The position numbers were made by a program, and so were the translations under genes. From NCBI RefSeq assembly GCF_006715285.1, contig NZ_VFMX01000001.1:1054001-1118000 (forward strand): a DNA stretch of 64,000 nucleotides, given 5' to 3'. This document shows positions 25,677 through 34,923 of the stretch, one piece after another (positions within the stretch are counted from its first letter, which is position 1; every line of letters starts with the position of its first letter). Below the pieces are notes generated by a model. That model was not told the DNA's origin, searched no databases, and was given only the letters and a program-made list of their open reading frames with translations. The DNA comes from Arthrobacter sp. SLBN-83 (GTDB taxonomy: Bacteria > Actinomycetota > Actinomycetes > Actinomycetales > Micrococcaceae).

Positions 25677-26687
25677 GTGGCAGCGGTCATCTTCGGCGCG
25701 GTGGTCCTGCTGGCCGCGGCGTTTGCCTTCCTGAACGGCTTCCGCGATGCATCCACCTCCGTTGCCTTGGCCGTGCGGAACCGTGCCCTCACCCCCAGCG
25801 TCGGCGTGCTCCTTGCCGCGTTCTTCAACTTTGTCGGGGCCCTCCTGAGCGCCCTGCTGGCCGTCGCCGCAAGCCAGACCTGGATCAACCTTCCCAGCGG
25901 CGCCGACGGCCTCACCATCCTGGTGGCCGGGCTGGCCAGCGCCTGCGCCTGGGGGCTGCTGATGTGGTGGCGCGGCATTCCGGCCTCATCCACCCATGCC
26001 CTGGTGGGCGGCCTTGCCGGCGCGGGCCTTGCCAGCTTGGCGATCGGCGGACCGGGAGTGGCCGGCGTGGACCAGTCCCTGCTGTTCCAGGTGGTCCTGC
26101 CGCTGGTGCTGTCTCCCCTGGTGGCCTACAGCGGCTCCTTCCTCCTGGTGTATCCGGCCACGTGGGTGGCCCGCTACACCCAGCCCAACGTGGTGAACCA
26201 GCGCTTCCGCCGGGGCCAGGCTGTTGCCGCCGGTGCAGTGGCCTTCGGCCACGGCCTGCAGGACGGGCAACGCGTCAGCGCCGTGCTGCTGCTGGCCCTC
26301 CTGGCGGCAGGCTATTCCGACGGCGGGATCCCCACCTGGGTGGCAGCACTCTCCGCCGTCATGATGACGGCCGGAACACTTTTTGGCGGCTGGCGGATCT
26401 CGCAAACCATCGGCTACAAGATCACCAGGATCGATCCCCTCCGCGGCTCCGTGGCCCAGACCTTCAGCGCGCTGATGCTCTTTGTGGGCGCCATCGGGCT
26501 GCACTGGCCGCTGTCCACCACCCACACCGTCACCGCTGGAGCCCTGGGAGCCGGCGAAAACCAGCACTTCTCCGTGACCAACCGGAAGCTGGTCATCCGG
26601 ATCCTGTGGCTCTGGGCCCTGACTCCCCTGGTTACCTGCGCCCTGGCCTTCGTGCTGGCCCTGGCGCTCTCCCCCATCTCCGTCTAG
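25677..26687 (+). CDS. pit: Low-affinity inorganic phosphate permease, PiT family
   Basis: This 336-residue transporter has about ten transmembrane helices. The duplicated PiT signature is visible: AFLNGFRDASTSVALAV with IPASSTHALVGG in the first half, and AFGHGLQDGQRVSAV with WPLSTTHTVTAG in the second. It imports metal-phosphate using the proton gradient. It is translated with the DUF47 gene (GTG start, AAGGA 8 bases upstream). Confidence 0.95.
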   Translation: MAAVIFGAVVLLAAAFAFLNGFRDASTSVALAVRNRALTPSVGVLLAAFFNFVGALLSALLAVAASQTWINLPSGADGLTILVAGLASACAWGLLMWWRGIPASSTHALVGGLAGAGLASLAIGGPGVAGVDQSLLFQVVLPLVLSPLVAYSGSFLLVYPATWVARYTQPNVVNQRFRRGQAVAAGAVAFGHGLQDGQRVSAVLLLALLAAGYSDGGIPTWVAALSAVMMTAGTLFGGWRISQTIGYKITRIDPLRGSVAQTFSALMLFVGAIGLHWPLSTTHTVTAGALGAGENQHFSVTNRKLVIRILWLWALTPLVTCALAFVLALALSPISV

Positions 26688-26867
26688 GCGGGGTTGGCGC
26701 AGGCTCCGGCTCCCCTGTACAGGGAATCCGCCGTGACGTACATTCGAAAGTGCGCCCCCGGTCGATGGTGCCGGGGAGCGGCGTCCGCGCCGTGTGCAGG
26801 GCTGCGGATGAGCGCCGCTGCAGCAACACGGCGGCTTGGATGCACCACGCGGAAATGAGCACGCGTC

Positions 26868-27275
26868 ATGTCTTTCCAGTATTCCCGGCGCCCCCTGCCA
26901 CAGCCCCGGCAGCCCCAGTGCGAGGCCTGTGGAACCGAGCACCAGCTGACCATCCACGCCATCACGGCCATCGGCGCCGCGGGTGGGGACCTGGTGACGG
27001 TCTCCTACACCTGCAACGACTGCAACCTGTTCCAGGAACACACCGCCTACGCTACCGACGTCGCCGCTGCGCTGAACCAGGTCCGGTGGATGGCCAAGGT
27101 GGTCATCTTCGGGGACGACTACATCCACTGCGGTTTTCCCATGGAGGAGGCCGAGTTCGAAGTTGAGCGGCTCTGCTACCGCAGCAGCAGGACCGGCCGC
27201 AGCCTCAACGCGGTGTCCCTGCCCACCCGGGTGCTGCGCTGCCACTGCGGGTTCCAGCTGGAAGTCCCGGAGTGA
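26868..27275 (+). CDS. Small protein with zinc-ribbon-like Cys pairs, unknown function
   Basis: This 135-residue protein has three Cys pairs: CEACG (residues 18-22), CNDCN (about 45-49) and CHCG near the C-terminus (about 125). It also has a lone Cys in YIHCGFPMEEAEF. The first two pairs could form a zinc ribbon. No family was recognised. It stands alone between PiT and a minus-strand gene, and a hairpin follows it. Confidence 0.65.
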   Translation: MSFQYSRRPLPQPRQPQCEACGTEHQLTIHAITAIGAAGGDLVTVSYTCNDCNLFQEHTAYATDVAAALNQVRWMAKVVIFGDDYIHCGFPMEEAEFEVERLCYRSSRTGRSLNAVSLPTRVLRCHCGFQLEVPE

Positions 27276-27286
27276 CAGCGCCGACA

Positions 27287-27337
27287 GGCTGTACGGGCCT
27301 GCGCAGTGACAGTCGGGCTCGCTGCGCAGGGGCAGCC
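27287..27337 (+). terminator. Hairpin after the Cys-pair protein gene
   Basis: CCTGCGCAG (27298-27306) pairs perfectly with CTGCGCAGG (27322-27330), and an outer GGCTG/CAGCC extends the stem. It is placed as a terminator 12 bases after the stop. Confidence 0.6.
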
Positions 27338-27395
27338 CGTTCGCAATGAGTCGCGGTTTCGGCGCGAGGTTTTGCCGAGGGAGCTTAGCTCTTGG

Positions 27396-27854
27396 CTAGA
27401 GCTTGATGGCCGCCGGGCCGCCCGGCGCGGCCAGAAGGACGGCTGCAAGCTCTTCCGGCGTCAGGTTCGCGGCTGAACAGAGCTCATCCTGCGCAATTCC
27501 AGCAGTGGAAGCTGCCCGGACTGCCTGCCGCAGGGACTCCTGGGCATTGTCCAGTTCCCACTGCATGCTTTCTACGAGCGAACTGGCCCGCCAGACAACG
27601 GAGAGGACGTCCTCCTCCTCGGCAGCGACGGCAAGGTGGGGTTCGAGTTCCGGGGCCAAGGGCCCGGCCGCGAGGGGTCCGGCCAAGCCGGCCGCAGCGG
27701 CAAAACCCTCCGCCGGCAGGACGGGGTCAGGCAGTACGGAATCCGGGAACCCGAGATCGGGCAGGACCGCGTCCTGTACCGTTGCGCCTGCGTCCACCGC
27801 CGGTACGGAAACCGTAAGCTGGGGGCCCAGAGGGCTGCTCGCCGTCTGCGTCAT
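27396..27854 (-). CDS. Ala/Leu/Pro-rich protein, unknown function
   Basis: This 152-residue protein has a low-complexity N-terminal half with short repeats (LPDLGFPDSVLPDPVLP) and an Ala/Gly/Pro stretch, followed by a helical C-terminal part (SSLVESMQWELDNAQESLR, AAVLLAAPGGPAA) that may form a small helix-turn-helix-like bundle with DELCSAANLTPEEL. AAGGAG before the ATG supports it as a real gene. Two direct CTAGTT repeats lie upstream. No homolog was recognised. Confidence 0.65.
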   Translation of the reverse strand: MTQTASSPLGPQLTVSVPAVDAGATVQDAVLPDLGFPDSVLPDPVLPAEGFAAAAGLAGPLAAGPLAPELEPHLAVAAEEEDVLSVVWRASSLVESMQWELDNAQESLRQAVRAASTAGIAQDELCSAANLTPEELAAVLLAAPGGPAAIKL

Positions 27855-27881
27855 GGCAAAACTCCTTAAGCTGGCTTACTA

Positions 27882-27903
27882 CTAGTTCCGTAAGTATCTA
27901 GTT
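27882..27903 (-). promoter_or_regulatory. Direct CTAGTT repeats upstream of the Ala/Leu/Pro-rich protein
   Basis: CTAGTT at 27882-27887 and again at 27898-27903, spaced 16 bases centre to centre, lie in an AT-richer patch 28-49 bases before the ATG. They could be a regulator site; no regulator is identified. Confidence 0.3.
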
Positions 27904-27946
27904 GAGCGTACTAAATGATTGCGTAGAGCGCCAACAGGAGCCCGGC

Positions 27947-28726
27947 TTACCCGAAGCGACCGGAAACGTAGTCCTCGGTGGCCTTCTGGACCGGGTTGCT
28001 GAAAATGGTGTGGGTGTCGCCGTATTCGATCAGCTTGCCCGGCTTGCCGGTGCCCGCGATGTTGAAGAATGCCGTCTTGTCCGACACACGCGCGGCCTGC
28101 TGCATGTTGTGGGTAACGATCACCACCGTGTACTGGTCCTTGAGCTCATTGATGAGGTCCTCGATGGCCAGGGTGGAGATGGGGTCCAGGGCGGAGCACG
28201 GCTCGTCCATTAGGATCACCTGCGGCTCCACTGCGATGGCGCGGGCAATGCAGAGGCGCTGCTGCTGGCCGCCGGAGAGGCCGGAGCCGGGCTTCTCCAG
28301 CCGGTCCTTGACCTCGTTCCACAGGTTGGCGCCCTTGAGCGAGCGCTCCACCAGGACGTCGGCCTCGCCCTTGGAAATCTTCTTGTTGTTCAGCTTCACG
28401 CCCGCCAGCACGTTGTCCCGGATGGACATGGTGGGGAACGGGTTGGGCCGCTGGAAGACCATGCCGATCTGCGAGCGCACGGTCACGGGGTCCACGCCGG
28501 GGCCGTACAGGTTGTCGCCGTCGAGCAGGACCTCGCCCTCGACGCGTGCGCCGGGGATTACCTCGTGCATGCGGTTCAGGGTGCGCAGGAAGGTGGACTT
28601 TCCGCAGCCGGACGGACCGATGAACGCGGTGACGGACTTGGCCTCGATGTTGATGCTGACGTCCTCCACGGCGAGGAAATCGCCGTAGTACACGTTCAGG
28701 TCCTTGACGTCGATGCGCTTAGACAT
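27947..28726 (-). CDS. pstB: Phosphate ABC transporter ATP-binding protein
   Basis: This 259-residue ABC ATPase has Walker [10 protein letters not shown] (residues 37-45), the signature [14 protein letters not shown] (about 150) and Walker [17 protein letters not shown]. It energises uptake of phosphate through PstCA. The length is typical. It is the last gene of pstSCAB, and no phoU follows it here; the DUF47 gene about 2.5 kb away belongs to the PiT operon. Confidence 0.97.
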   Translation of the reverse strand: MSKRIDVKDLNVYYGDFLAVEDVSINIEAKSVTAFIGPSGCGKSTFLRTLNRMHEVIPGARVEGEVLLDGDNLYGPGVDPVTVRSQIGMVFQRPNPFPTMSIRDNVLAGVKLNNKKISKGEADVLVERSLKGANLWNEVKDRLEKPGSGLSGGQQQRLCIARAIAVEPQVILMDEPCSALDPISTLAIEDLINELKDQYTVVIVTHNMQQAARVSDKTAFFNIAGTGKPGKLIEYGDTHTIFSNPVQKATEDYVSGRFG

Positions 28727-28804
28727 GGTGTTCCTTCACTTACTGGGTATGGGTTGAAGTCTAGGTTCCGCCGCGGAGGGGCGGAAGGCGGGACGGGGTG
28801 CTGC

Positions 28805-29917
28805 TTACCGGCCCGTTTTGGGAGCGAAGATCCTGGCGATCAGGCGTGCCACCAGGTTCAAGACCATCACCAGGATGATCAGCACCAGCGCCGCTCCCCA
28901 TGCCCGCTGCGAGGACGGGTCCGGGTTGGAAGGCGAGGTGGGGTTGAGGATCTGGGTGTAGATGAAGGTGGGCAGCGAGGCCATCCAGCCGCCGAACACG
29001 TTCGAGTTGATGCTGGTGGCAAAGCCGGCGGTGACCAGGATGGGCGCCGTCTCGCCGATCACCCGGGCGATTGCCAGGGTGACGCCGGACGCGATGCCGG
29101 AGATCGCCGTCGGGATAACCACCTTGAGGATGGTCCGCCACTTGCGCACGCCCAGGGCGTACGCGGCCTCGCGGAGTTCGTTGGGGACGATCTTGAGCAT
29201 TTCCTCGCTGGAGCGGACCACCACGGGGATCATCAGCACCGAAAGCGCGACGGCGGCCACCGCGCCGGTCTTGGTGCCGGGGCCCACCACCGCGAAGAAG
29301 AATGCGGCCGCGAACAGGCCGGCCACAATGGAGGGGATGCCGGTCATGACATCCACGAAGAACGTGATGGCCCTGGCCAGTCGTCCATTCTGGCCGTACT
29401 CCACCAGGTAGATGGCGGTAAGCAGCCCCACGGGGACGGAGATCACCGTGGCCAGCAGCGTGATCTGCACGGTACCTAGGATGGCATGGTAAATGCCGCC
29501 CACCACGGGGGCGCCGCTCTCCACGGACTTGTTGTCGAAGGCACCGGTCACGCCGTTCATCGAGGTGGTGAGGAATCCGGGATCGAGAAGCCCTGGGATG
29601 CCGTTGACCAGCACGGTCCAGATGACCGAAACCAGCGGCAGCAGCGCCACGAGGAACGAGCCCACCACCAGGCAGGTGGCCAGCTTGTCCTTTGCCTTGC
29701 GGGAGCCCTCCACGGCCGCGCTCCAGGACACCAGGCCGATCGCGAACAGGATCGCGGAAACCACGCCCCAGCCAAACGGGTTGAAGCCGATCAGGGCCAT
29801 GATGGCAGCGCCGGCGATCAGGGCCGCACCGAGCACTGCGTATGGTGCGTACTTGGGCAGCTGGCCCTTGGTCAGTGCCGACCGCTTGCTGCGGACGGGG
29901 GTAAGCGTGGAGGTCAT
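28805..29917 (-). CDS. pstA: Phosphate ABC transporter permease PstA
   Basis: This 370-residue membrane protein has an extended N-terminal region with about three helices before the standard binding-protein-dependent permease domain. The EAA loop is seen as ELREAAYALGVRKWRTILKV. It pairs with PstC to form the phosphate channel. Its start follows the pstC stop with no gap. Confidence 0.95.
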   Translation of the reverse strand: MTSTLTPVRSKRSALTKGQLPKYAPYAVLGAALIAGAAIMALIGFNPFGWGVVSAILFAIGLVSWSAAVEGSRKAKDKLATCLVVGSFLVALLPLVSVIWTVLVNGIPGLLDPGFLTTSMNGVTGAFDNKSVESGAPVVGGIYHAILGTVQITLLATVISVPVGLLTAIYLVEYGQNGRLARAITFFVDVMTGIPSIVAGLFAAAFFFAVVGPGTKTGAVAAVALSVLMIPVVVRSSEEMLKIVPNELREAAYALGVRKWRTILKVVIPTAISGIASGVTLAIARVIGETAPILVTAGFATSINSNVFGGWMASLPTFIYTQILNPTSPSNPDPSSQRAWGAALVLIILVMVLNLVARLIARIFAPKTGR

Positions 29918-30850
29918 TTAGTTGGCTCCCGAAAATTCTTTGTGCCGGGTGATGACCCAGCGCGCGATCATGTTCACGGCCAGGGTGATGATGAACAGCA
30001 CCAGGCCGGCGGCGATCAGGGTGCTGACCTTGATGCCGCTGGCTTCCGGGAAGTTCAGGGCGATCTCGGCAGCGATGGTCTGGTTTCCGGACTGGATCAG
30101 GCTGGCAGTCAGTGCACCCGAGGAGAGCACCAGGGCCACCGCCATGGTCTCGCCCAGCGCACGGCCCAGGCCCAGCATGACGGCACTGATGATGCCCGGG
30201 CGGGCGAAGGGCAGCACGGCCATCTTGATCATTTCCCAGCGGGTGGCGCCGAGCGCCAGCGCCGCTTCCTCATGCAGCTTGGGGGTCTGCAGGAAGATCT
30301 CGCGCGACAGCGAGGTGATGATCGGCAGGACCATGACGGCCAGGACAATGCCGGCGGTGAGGATGGTCTTGCCGGTGGTGGACGCCGGACCCTCGAAGAT
30401 GGGCAGCCAGCCCATGTTCGCCGCGAGCCAGCCGTAGGCGGGCGAGATTTCCTTGGCCAGGAAGGCCGCACCCCAAGCGCCGTAGACCACGGAGGGAATG
30501 GCGGCCAGCAGGTCCACCACGTAGCCGAGTCCGGAGGCCAGGCCACGGGGTGCGAAGTGGGAGATGAACAGCGCCACGCCGATGGCGATGGGGGTGGCTA
30601 TCACCAGCGCGATGACGGCGGCGATCAGGGTGCCGATCACGATGGGCCAGATGTAGGCGAAAAAGCCCTGGCCGCCCTGGATCTTGTCCGCGGGCGCGGT
30701 CAGCGCGGGAATTGCCTGGACTACCAGGAAGAGAGCGACGCCGAAGAGGACGGCGAGGATCAGGCACCCGGCTGCCAGCGCGGCGCCGGAAAAGACTTTG
30801 TCCCCGGCGCGTCCGGCGCCCTGGGTACTGGTCAAGGAGGTGGCGGTCAT
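29918..30850 (-). CDS. pstC: Phosphate ABC transporter permease PstC
   Basis: This 310-residue permease has about six transmembrane helices and the EAA loop KLHEEAALALGATRWEMIKM. The start MTATSLTSTQ at 30850 is preferred to a longer frame because GAAGGG precedes it and the extra residues would read through the intercistronic spacer. Confidence 0.95.
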   Translation of the reverse strand: MTATSLTSTQGAGRAGDKVFSGAALAAGCLILAVLFGVALFLVVQAIPALTAPADKIQGGQGFFAYIWPIVIGTLIAAVIALVIATPIAIGVALFISHFAPRGLASGLGYVVDLLAAIPSVVYGAWGAAFLAKEISPAYGWLAANMGWLPIFEGPASTTGKTILTAGIVLAVMVLPIITSLSREIFLQTPKLHEEAALALGATRWEMIKMAVLPFARPGIISAVMLGLGRALGETMAVALVLSSGALTASLIQSGNQTIAAEIALNFPEASGIKVSTLIAAGLVLFIITLAVNMIARWVITRHKEFSGAN

Positions 30851-30902
30851 TCGACGGCCCTTCGATTCGTTGCTGGATTGAGGAGGCGGGGCGCAAAGCC
30901 AA

Positions 30903-30935
30903 GTTCCCCGCACTGCCTTCCGGCAGGCGGGGAAC
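30903..30935 (-). promoter_or_regulatory. Intercistronic hairpin between pstS and pstC
   Basis: GTTCCCCGC-A-CTGCC pairs with GGCAG-GCGGGGAAC around a TTCC loop, a 14-bp stem with one bulge. It lies 19 bases after the pstS stop and probably attenuates transcription or stabilises pstS mRNA so that binding protein exceeds permease. Confidence 0.65.
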
Positions 30936-30953
30936 CCGGTTTTGCAGCGTCGG

Positions 30954-32075
30954 CTAGGATTTGACCTTGATCGAGTCGATGGCCTTGGCAGCCTTTGCGG
31001 CGAGGTCCGAGGACAGCGGGGCGGACTTGGCCGACTCAGCCGCGGCCTTCTGGCCCTCTGCGGAAACTACGTAGTGCTCGAAGGCCTTGACCAGGTCAAC
31101 GGTCTCCTGCTTGTCATAGGTGCTGCACAGGACGTGGAAGGAGACCAGGACGATCGGGTAGGCGCCGGCGATGGTGGTCTTGCGGTCCAGCTTGATGGAG
31201 AGGTCGTTGGCGGCGCGGCCTTCAACCGGCTTGCCTGCGTCCACGGCCTTGGCGGCGGCGTCGGCGGAGATCTTGGTGAAGGAATCGCCCACCTTGATCT
31301 GGGCCACGCCGAGCTTGCCGCTCACGGCCGAGTCGTCAGCGTAGGTCACGGCGCCGGGGGTGTCAGTGACGGTCTTGACCACGCCGGAAGTTCCCTTGGC
31401 ATTTTCACCCTGGAGGCTGGCGGGCCAGACGCCGGCAGCCTTGTCGGTCCAGACCTCGGGTGCCGCTGCGGCCAGGTAGTCGGTGAAGTTCTGGGTGGTG
31501 CCGGAGTCGTCGGAGCGGTTCACCGGCGTGACCTTCAGGTCGGGCAGCGAGACGCCGGCGTTCAGGGCGGCGATCGCGGGATCGTTCCACTTGGCGATCT
31601 GGCCGCGGAAGATCTTGGCCACGGTTGGGGCGTCCAGCTTCAGGTCGGTGACGCCGGGAACGTTGAAGGCCACGGCGATCGGGGAGATGTAGACCGGGAC
31701 GTTGATGGCGCCCTCGGGGCCGCAGACGGACTTGGAGGACGCGTATTCGTCATCCTTCAGGTAGGCGTCGGAGCCAGCGAACTGGGCCGAGCCGTCCAGG
31801 ATGGCTTTGCGGCCCGCGCCGGAGCCGTCCGGCGAGTACTGCACGCTGGCGCCGGAGTTGGCGGAAGCGAAGTTGGTCTTCCAGGCGTCCATGGCAGCGC
31901 CCTGGGCGGAGGAACCAATGCCGGTCAGGGTGCCGGTGACCTTGGTGCCGCCGGCGGACTGATTGCCGGCAGGAGCGGTGCCAGTGGCGTTGTCTGAACC
32001 GCAGGCGCTGAGCGCGAGTGCGCCGGCTGCGATAACAGCAATAGCCGCGTGGCGGCCGAAGCGGAGTGCCTTCAC
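30954..32075 (-). CDS. pstS: Phosphate-binding lipoprotein PstS
   Basis: This 373-residue extracytoplasmic binding protein has a lipoprotein signal peptide (AIAVIAAGALALSACGSD, lipobox LSAC at about residues 22-25). Phosphate-binding motifs include TGIGSSAQGAAMDAWK and NRSDDSGTTQNFTDYL. It captures phosphate for PstCAB. A PHO-box-like repeat lies about 120 bases upstream. Confidence 0.96.
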   Translation of the reverse strand: MKALRFGRHAAIAVIAAGALALSACGSDNATGTAPAGNQSAGGTKVTGTLTGIGSSAQGAAMDAWKTNFASANSGASVQYSPDGSGAGRKAILDGSAQFAGSDAYLKDDEYASSKSVCGPEGAINVPVYISPIAVAFNVPGVTDLKLDAPTVAKIFRGQIAKWNDPAIAALNAGVSLPDLKVTPVNRSDDSGTTQNFTDYLAAAAPEVWTDKAAGVWPASLQGENAKGTSGVVKTVTDTPGAVTYADDSAVSGKLGVAQIKVGDSFTKISADAAAKAVDAGKPVEGRAANDLSIKLDRKTTIAGAYPIVLVSFHVLCSTYDKQETVDLVKAFEHYVVSAEGQKAAAESAKSAPLSSDLAAKAAKAIDSIKVKS

Positions 32076-32171
32076 TAGATGTACCCCTTCCAGGGTTATT
32101 CAGGTGCGGGACAGGGACGGAGAACCCTGCTGCGCGATGCGTACGTTGTGTACCTTCAAGAAAGTTATGGG

Positions 32172-32216
32172 CCGCAGGTAACGGGATGGGCTGTCCAAAG
32201 TGAACGGAGGATTAAC
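32172..32216 (-). promoter_or_regulatory. PHO-box-like direct repeats upstream of pstS
   Basis: On the minus strand GTTAATCCTCC and GTTCACTTTGG are adjacent 11-base units (32195-32216), and a third degenerate unit GTTACCTGCGG lies at 32172-32182. They match the 11-base direct-repeat design of actinobacterial PhoP boxes (GTTCACC-type). Confidence 0.6.
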
Positions 32217-32325
32217 GACGGCGGGATATTGGCTGACAAATGCCGGGTCACCATTGCGCGGATCACAGGTCCGGCCGTAGTGGCGTCACGAAGTGCAGGA
32301 CCGGACAGCAAATAGACTGAACGGC

Positions 32326-33453
32326 ATGGCTCCAGCAGCAGGACTTTCAGCAGGCAAACGGTTCCTGCATGGCCGCATCCGCACCGGGCTGATCCGCAGC
32401 CGGAATTCCCTCATTCCAGCACTCCAGATGACCGTCTGCGCAGTGGCGGCCTACGCCTTCGCCGAGTACGTCCTGGGGCACACGGGACCGCTTTTTGCGG
32501 CCACGTCGTCCCTCATCGCCCTTGGTTTTTCCCGCGAGCCGCGGCTGCGGCGGGTAGTGGAGGTGGGCCTGGGCTGCACCATCGGGATTGCCGTGGGTGA
32601 TCTTCTCCTGCACTGGCTGGGCAGCGGAATCTGGCAGGCCGCCGTCGTCCTTCTTTTCTCCATCCTGCTGGCCCGCTTCCTGGACAGCGGTGTCATCTTT
32701 ACCACCCAACTGGCCCTGCAGTCGGTGCTTGTGGTGTTGCTGCCGGCGCCGGCGGGTGGCCCGTTCACCCGGAGCATCGACGCCGTGGTGGGTGGAGTTT
32801 GCGCGCTGCTGGTGACCATCCTGATGCCCAAGGATCCGCGCCGGGAGCCTCGCAGGGACGTCCAGAAGCTGCTCCATGAGCTGGCGGAGGTGCTCCGGGA
32901 GTGCGCCGATGCCATGGTCAACAGTGATTCCAGCCAGGCGTGGCATGCCCTCATCCGGGGCCGCAACTGCCAACCGCTGGTCGATGCAATGCGCCAGTCG
33001 CTCCGCGCCTCTGGGGAGGTTGCCACCCTGGCGCCCGCCTACCGCCGGCACCGGGATGAGCTGGACCGGCTCAAGCAGTCCCTGGATTTCATTGACCTGG
33101 CACTGCGGAACAGCCGGGTTTTTGCGCGCCGGCTGACCAGTGCCATCAACAATGCGGCGCTGTCCGACGAGGCGACGGACAGCATCGCCGGGGTGCTGCA
33201 GGAGACCGCTGCCGCGATTGATGAGCTGTCACTGGGCCTTGCGGAATCGCACGACGGCGTCCGCCGCGCCCACCTGCGCACCGCCCGGCGCGACCTGAGC
33301 GAGATCGCCCTTCGCCTGCATCCCAAGCTCCTGGAGGTGCAGCGGCTGGAGGGCGAAACGGTGGTCATGCTGTTCCGGCCGCTGATGGTGGACCTGCTGG
33401 AGGCCACCGGGATGGACGCGGACGAGGCCCGGGACGTGCTGCCCGCACTGTAG
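32326..33453 (+). CDS. FUSC-like aromatic acid exporter family membrane protein
   Basis: This protein of about 375 residues has an N-terminal block of about six hydrophobic helices (residues 25-155, for example YVLGHTGPLFAATSSLIALG) and a long cytosolic helical C-terminal half with Leu/Arg heptads. This layout matches the FUSC/ArAE family of inner-membrane exporters. The substrate is unknown. The ATG at 32326 is favoured over an upstream frame extension. It is divergent from pstS and followed 29 bases later by radA. Confidence 0.8.
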   Translation: MAPAAGLSAGKRFLHGRIRTGLIRSRNSLIPALQMTVCAVAAYAFAEYVLGHTGPLFAATSSLIALGFSREPRLRRVVEVGLGCTIGIAVGDLLLHWLGSGIWQAAVVLLFSILLARFLDSGVIFTTQLALQSVLVVLLPAPAGGPFTRSIDAVVGGVCALLVTILMPKDPRREPRRDVQKLLHELAEVLRECADAMVNSDSSQAWHALIRGRNCQPLVDAMRQSLRASGEVATLAPAYRRHRDELDRLKQSLDFIDLALRNSRVFARRLTSAINNAALSDEATDSIAGVLQETAAAIDELSLGLAESHDGVRRAHLRTARRDLSEIALRLHPKLLEVQRLEGETVVMLFRPLMVDLLEATGMDADEARDVLPAL

Positions 33454-33482
33454 TGTCGGTGCCCGCCACTAGGGTTTAAGAC

Positions 33483-34856
33483 ATGGCAACAAAGACTTCC
33501 CGGGCGTCCAAAGCGCCTGCGTACAAATGCGCCGAATGCGGCTGGACCACGGTCAAGTGGGTGGGCCGCTGCGGCGAGTGCCAGGCCTGGGGCACCGTTG
33601 AGGAAACAGGCACCGCGGTGGCCCGGACGACGGCGGCCACAACAGTCGTGGAGCCGGCACGGCGGATTGCGGACGTGGACGCCACCACGGCCGCCTTCCT
33701 GCCCACCGGAGTGGACGAACTGGACCGGGTGCTGGGCGGAGGACTGGTTCCGGGCGCCGTCATCCTGCTGGCCGGTGAGCCGGGCGTGGGCAAATCCACG
33801 CTCCTGCTGGACGTCGCCGCCAAATTCGCGCGGACTGCCCAGGACGTCCTTTACGTCACGGGTGAAGAATCGGCCGCGCAGGTGAAGCTACGCGCGGAGC
33901 GGATCGACGCCGTGGCCGAATCCCTGTATCTGTCCGCGGAGACCGATCTTGGCCAGGCGCTGGGGCAGGTGGAGAAGATCGAGCCGCGGCTGCTGATCGT
34001 GGACTCGGTACAAACCCTGAGCAGCGCGGACGTGGACGGCAGTGCCGGTGGCGTGTCCCAGGTGCGCGAAGTGGCGGCTTCCATCATTGCCGCGGCCAAG
34101 CGGCGGAACATGACCACCCTGCTGGTGGGGCACGTCACCAAGGACGGGTCCATCGCGGGGCCGCGGCTGCTGGAACACCTGGTGGATGTGGTGTGCCAGT
34201 TCGAGGGCGAGCGGCATTCGAGGCTGCGGCTGCTCCGGGCGGTCAAGAACCGGTACGGGCCCACCGACGACGTGGGCTGCTTCGACCTGAACGAGAACGG
34301 CATTGAGGGCCTGGCCGATCCCAGCGGCCTGTTCGTCAGCCGCACCAAGGACCCGGTATCAGGGACCTGCATCACCGTCACCATGGAAGGGCGGCGTCCC
34401 CTGCTGGCCGAGGTGCAGTCGCTGCTGGCCGAAAGCCCCAACTCGCAGCCCCGACGGGCCACCAGCGGCCTGGACAGTTCCCGCGTGTCCATGCTCCTGG
34501 CCGTGCTGCAGCAGCGGGCCGGAACCCTGCTGCACAAGGACGATTCGTACGTCGCCACCGTTGGCGGGGTGAAGCTCAGCGAGCCCGCCACTGACCTTGC
34601 AGTTGCCCTTGCCGTGGCGTCGGCCAAAGCCCGCAAGCCCCTGCCCATCCGGCTGATCGCCTTTGGGGAAGTGGGGCTGGCCGGCGAGGTCCGGCCGGTG
34701 CCAGGCATCAACCAGCGCATCCAGGAGGCCCACCGGCTGGGATTCACCCACGCCGTGGTTCCGGCCAGCCACACCGGTCCGGGCCCGGTGCCCCCGGGGT
34801 TCTCCGTCCGTGAAGTGGAACACCTCACGGAGGCGCTCAGCCTCCTGATCGGTTAG
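33483..34856 (+). CDS. radA: DNA repair protein RadA
   Basis: This 457-residue RecA-like branch-migration protein has an N-terminal four-Cys zinc finger (CAECGWTTVKWVGRCGEC, residues 16-33), Walker A GEPGVGKST (about 100-108), the RadA-specific KNRYG motif and a C-terminal Lon-like domain (ATVGGVKLSEPATDLAVALA). It processes recombination intermediates. In mycobacteria radA sits directly before disA; here about 7 kb separates them. Confidence 0.97.
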   Translation: MATKTSRASKAPAYKCAECGWTTVKWVGRCGECQAWGTVEETGTAVARTTAATTVVEPARRIADVDATTAAFLPTGVDELDRVLGGGLVPGAVILLAGEPGVGKSTLLLDVAAKFARTAQDVLYVTGEESAAQVKLRAERIDAVAESLYLSAETDLGQALGQVEKIEPRLLIVDSVQTLSSADVDGSAGGVSQVREVAASIIAAAKRRNMTTLLVGHVTKDGSIAGPRLLEHLVDVVCQFEGERHSRLRLLRAVKNRYGPTDDVGCFDLNENGIEGLADPSGLFVSRTKDPVSGTCITVTMEGRRPLLAEVQSLLAESPNSQPRRATSGLDSSRVSMLLAVLQQRAGTLLHKDDSYVATVGGVKLSEPATDLAVALAVASAKARKPLPIRLIAFGEVGLAGEVRPVPGINQRIQEAHRLGFTHAVVPASHTGPGPVPPGFSVREVEHLTEALSLLIG

Positions 34857-34923
34857 CAGCCCCGGCTTTTCGGGCGGTAGCTGGCCGCTGTGCTTGGCAA
34901 ATGGTGCTCCAGGTCGGGGTACT

